In this document: positions 61,722-64,000 of the stretch, piece by piece | How positions within the stretch are numbered: the first letter of the stretch is position 1 | Layout: each line of letters opens with the position of its first letter | Assembly (NCBI GenBank): GCA_030407005.1 | Contig: JAUDYN010000009.1 | Location: 310,001 to 374,000 of the forward strand | From: Desarmillaria ectypa | Taxonomy: Eukaryota > Basidiomycota > Agaricomycetes > Agaricales > Physalacriaceae | Reading direction: 5' to 3' | DNA length: 64,000 nt | The notes under the pieces: model-generated | The model's database searches: none | The model's input: the letters and a program-made list of their open reading frames with translations, nothing else | Told to the model about the DNA's origin: nothing | Program-made: the position numbers and the translations under genes

Positions 61722-61788
61722 ACCTGGCGAGCGAGGAAAAACGGAGAGACCAGCCTCTCTCTGTTGCGCCCTCACCGTCTCGCCAGGT
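61722..61788. repeat. Inverted repeat with 10-bp arms
   Basis: ACCTGGCGAG at 61722-61731 and its exact complement CTCGCCAGGT at 61779-61788. A second inner pairing GAGAG/CTCTC lies in the loop. It directly follows the short hairpin repeats. Confidence 0.6.
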
Positions 61789-61998
61789 ATGATCTAGTAT
61801 CCTCTCTCTCTGTTGCTTAGTTCTCATTGCCTCGGTAGTTTACGTCTTTACCCACCCTCAAATGTCTCTCCTGTTCATGTTTCATTCATCCTTCACTTTC
61901 ACTGACCACGTACCATACAGAATGCTATGCTACATCGTTTGTATTCCCACCCAGCGACTCATACACGACGCAATTCACCTGGGTCCCCTTCATCGCGT

Positions 61999-62019
61999 GG
62001 GGGGGGGGGGGGGGGGGGG
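61999..62019 (+). repeat. 21-bp poly-G tract
   Basis: Uninterrupted run of 21 G read directly from the sequence. Such tracts can form G-quadruplexes and are prone to length error in sequencing. Confidence 0.85.
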
Positions 62020-62860
62020 TCCGTTCCTTGGCTACACTCGCCCCTCAGTTAGCCGAACTCGAGACGATTGGTATCCTGCAGCAACCTCGTGAACCTGGAA
62101 TTTGCAATAATCGGTTAATTTGCTAGCACAATGTCCCCGATTTCAATGGCGGTGGGTTCATCGCACTCCTAACAATAGAACACGCCCATTCAATAAAGCC
62201 TTTCAACAGCGAAGAAATACCTCGCTATTGTTTATTTGTGGCAAGGAGTGAACTCACGTGTCAGAAGTTATTCCGGGAATTGTAGTGCAAAGCAGTCGCG
62301 GCCTCGTTCTCCAAAAATAAGGGTGATGGAGAGATTCAGAATGATCCCGCGTGGTAATGTTCGCGGCGGGTTGTCGGCATCTGCTCTTGGGCTCTGCGTC
62401 TCATCGCATATCACTCTCATACATTACAATGATTGCCCGGCCAGCTTTCCTTTCACGCTACACACATGCTAGGCACGGCCCCTCACCTTCAGTCGTCTTT
62501 TTACTTGTGCGAATGTATATTGTTCTTTTCCAGATGTGAAGCTCGCTCCCCAATTATCCGTTGGATGGTTCGCCTCGGCATTTGTAGCGAGCGTGTAGAA
62601 ATTATCACGCCACTATTAAGCTGCCTGAGCTTCATGGCTCGGTAGGTTGCAAGCATTCGTAATCTACTTCGATCAATCCTGATTCCCGGGCGTTTTTTCG
62701 GAGGCAGAGGATGTTTCTCGCTAGAAGGAGTACAGAACCGTTAGGCCTGCAGATCACCCCTTCGGTAATTCATCGGGGGCCCCTTCGCACCTGACAGAGA
62801 TTTCAGCACTTCAAAAGGCGACACGGACCTAGTACTACAATCCTTAGTTTGTCTTCCAGC

Positions 62861-64000
62861 ATGTTCTTCACAAAGTCTCTGTTCTTCGTCCTGTCGACAG
62901 CCGCCGTCTACACGGCTGGTTTGACAATCGCGAACAACGACCCTCGAATATACTATCATGGGCGCTGGGATTCCTCCCCAGGAAGCTGGTGGTGAGTTTC
63001 CAGTAGTAGGAGCTGAAATGTTTTCAAGTGATGACATCGTTACAGGGCAGGTACAGGATTCAAGCTGCATGTTCAAAACCTACGCACGCTCTCTCTGAAT
63101 CTGGCTACCTACACGTCATCCCCGGCCACCATTGGGGTGTCCGTCAATTATAATAGCTTTACGTCCCTAAACGTCGTTGCGGGGACGAATAACATCCCTT
63201 TAGGGACCCAGTCCTCGAATAGTAGTGTCGTTCGCATCAACGCCTGGGGTTGGCAAAATGAACGAATGCTTCTCCAAAGCCTGGTGTTGAATTCGGTAAG
63301 CTTCTGTGTTTTGGGAGTTGCAGTGGATGATGAATATCCGATAGGATGCGATCCTGCTCCCATACCAACCTGCGAATGTCAATTTCTTATTCATAGGCGA
63401 CTCCCTGTCTGCGGTAAGAATCTTTAGGCGTTCCCCCACTCCGATTACTATGAACTTGTATAGGGACAATATCTTCCTATGGGCGTGGATCAGGCGTGGC
63501 CTTTTATTGTCGGAGAACAATTCAAAGCAGAACACACGGTCATCGCCCAGCCAGGAATCGCTTTGGCGGTTGGTTTTCTTGTGCGCTACTACTTGGCCAT
63601 GAAGACTCACACCCCCCAAGGATGTGCAATCCTACGGCAATGTACATGGGATGTCTTTCCAGTTCTTCGAGGTAGGTAGACGGAGACGTAATGCGATTGT
63701 TGAATTGCCGCTGACGTCGCTACTAGACCGAGGATCCTAGTTATGTCAGTACTCCTAACCACGCTTATACGACGGCATGGGATTTCTCTCGCGACAAGCC
63801 GGCCTTTACGCATATCGTCATTCATATAGGGTGAATTACACGTTCGATCCCCCTTGCAGGATCATGTTCTAACAGAGTTCATCTAGAGCAAACGATGTCT
63901 CTCACAATGTCTCCGCGTCCCAGTTTGTCCAAGTGAGTGTACGGATGGTATGCGATGTGAACGATTCTCATGCACGTTCCAGGTATATCTCGCCTTCATA
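62861..64000 (+). CDS. Secreted GDSL/SGNH esterase (CE2-like), cut at window end
   Basis: Start at 62861: MFFTKSLFFVLSTAAVYTAG, a signal peptide. The first domain reads NNDPRIYYHGRWDSSPGSW, an intron, then GTGFKLHVQNLRTLSLNLAT (a jelly-roll-like N-terminal domain). After two introns come AILLPYQPANVNFLFIGDS-LS with the catalytic GDS serine at about 63400, GQYLPMGVDQAWPFIVGEQF, HTVIAQPGIALA, QSYGNVHGMSFQFFE, FSRDKPAFTHIVIHIG, and ANDVSHNVSASQFVQ, which gives the GxND block. This order matches carbohydrate esterase family 2 / SGNH hydrolases that deacetylate plant polysaccharides. The final Asp-x-x-His block lies beyond the window, so the gene is partial here. Introns are 40-60 bp. Confidence 0.8.

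Larger units (their letters stand above)
61117..62860. other. Intergenic repeat-bearing region
   Basis: About 1.7 kb before the esterase gene. It holds the hairpin repeats (61441-61692), an inverted repeat (61722-61788), a CTCTCTCTGTTGC motif seen twice near 61755 and 61803, and a 21-G tract (61999-62019). Frames here have no recognised domain. The last 150 bp should contain the esterase promoter. Confidence 0.4.

Overview
The window looks like nuclear DNA of a filamentous basidiomycete, most likely an Agaricomycete. Genes are split by many introns of about 50-60 bp with GT-AG ends. Start sites are often of the CACCATGG type. Several families typical of mushrooms are present: a DUF6533 membrane protein, F-box proteins, a six-hairpin glycosidase and a GDSL esterase. 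I saw no bacterial operons, ribosome binding sites, CRISPR arrays, rRNA or convincing tRNA. All calls are from reading translations and splice signals by eye; no database search was run.

Layout. 0-1.2 kb: a frameshifted F-box relic (+). 1.3-15.4 kb: a run of minus-strand genes: DUF6533 membrane protein, histidine-phosphatase (phosphoglycerate-mutase-like), a small uncharacterised protein, an importin-13-type karyopherin, and ACH1-type acetyl-CoA hydrolase/CoA transferase. 17.2-23.0 kb: plus-strand genes: an unresolved membrane protein, a secreted Cys-rich protein with a GPI-type tail, a Nudix hydrolase and a Cdc20/Fizzy-like WD40 protein. 25.6-28.4 kb: a two-finger GATA factor (-). 28.5-34.8 kb: gene-poor, with relics. 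34.8-43.9 kb: long-chain acyl-CoA synthetase (+), MFS sugar transporter (-), RNase H2 subunit C (+), second MFS sugar transporter (-). 44-51.8 kb: gene-poor. 51.8-53.2 kb: six-hairpin glycosidase (+). 55.1-55.9 kb: isoprenylcysteine methyltransferase (-). 57.2-58.5 kb: a diverged tandem repeat. 58.8-59.9 kb: F-box protein (-). 60.1-61.1 kb: unassigned gene (+). 61.4-62.0 kb: short hairpin repeats and a 21-G tract. 62.9 kb to the end: a secreted GDSL/SGNH esterase (+), cut by the window edge.

Functionally the genes are mostly housekeeping (nuclear import, acetyl-CoA and fatty acid activation, RNase H2, prenyl-protein methylation, cell-cycle-like WD40) plus saprotroph functions (two sugar transporters, a sugar-acid releasing hydrolase, a carbohydrate esterase, a nitrogen-type GATA regulator). 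I see no clear metabolic gene cluster. The most useful observations are two GC-AG introns needed to restore conserved motifs, a Cdc20-like protein with a roughly 195-residue low-complexity insert and a C-terminal Ile-Arg but no C-box, a tandem-finger GATA protein with an AreA/Gaf1-type N-terminus, and a family of short hairpin repeats near 61.5 kb.
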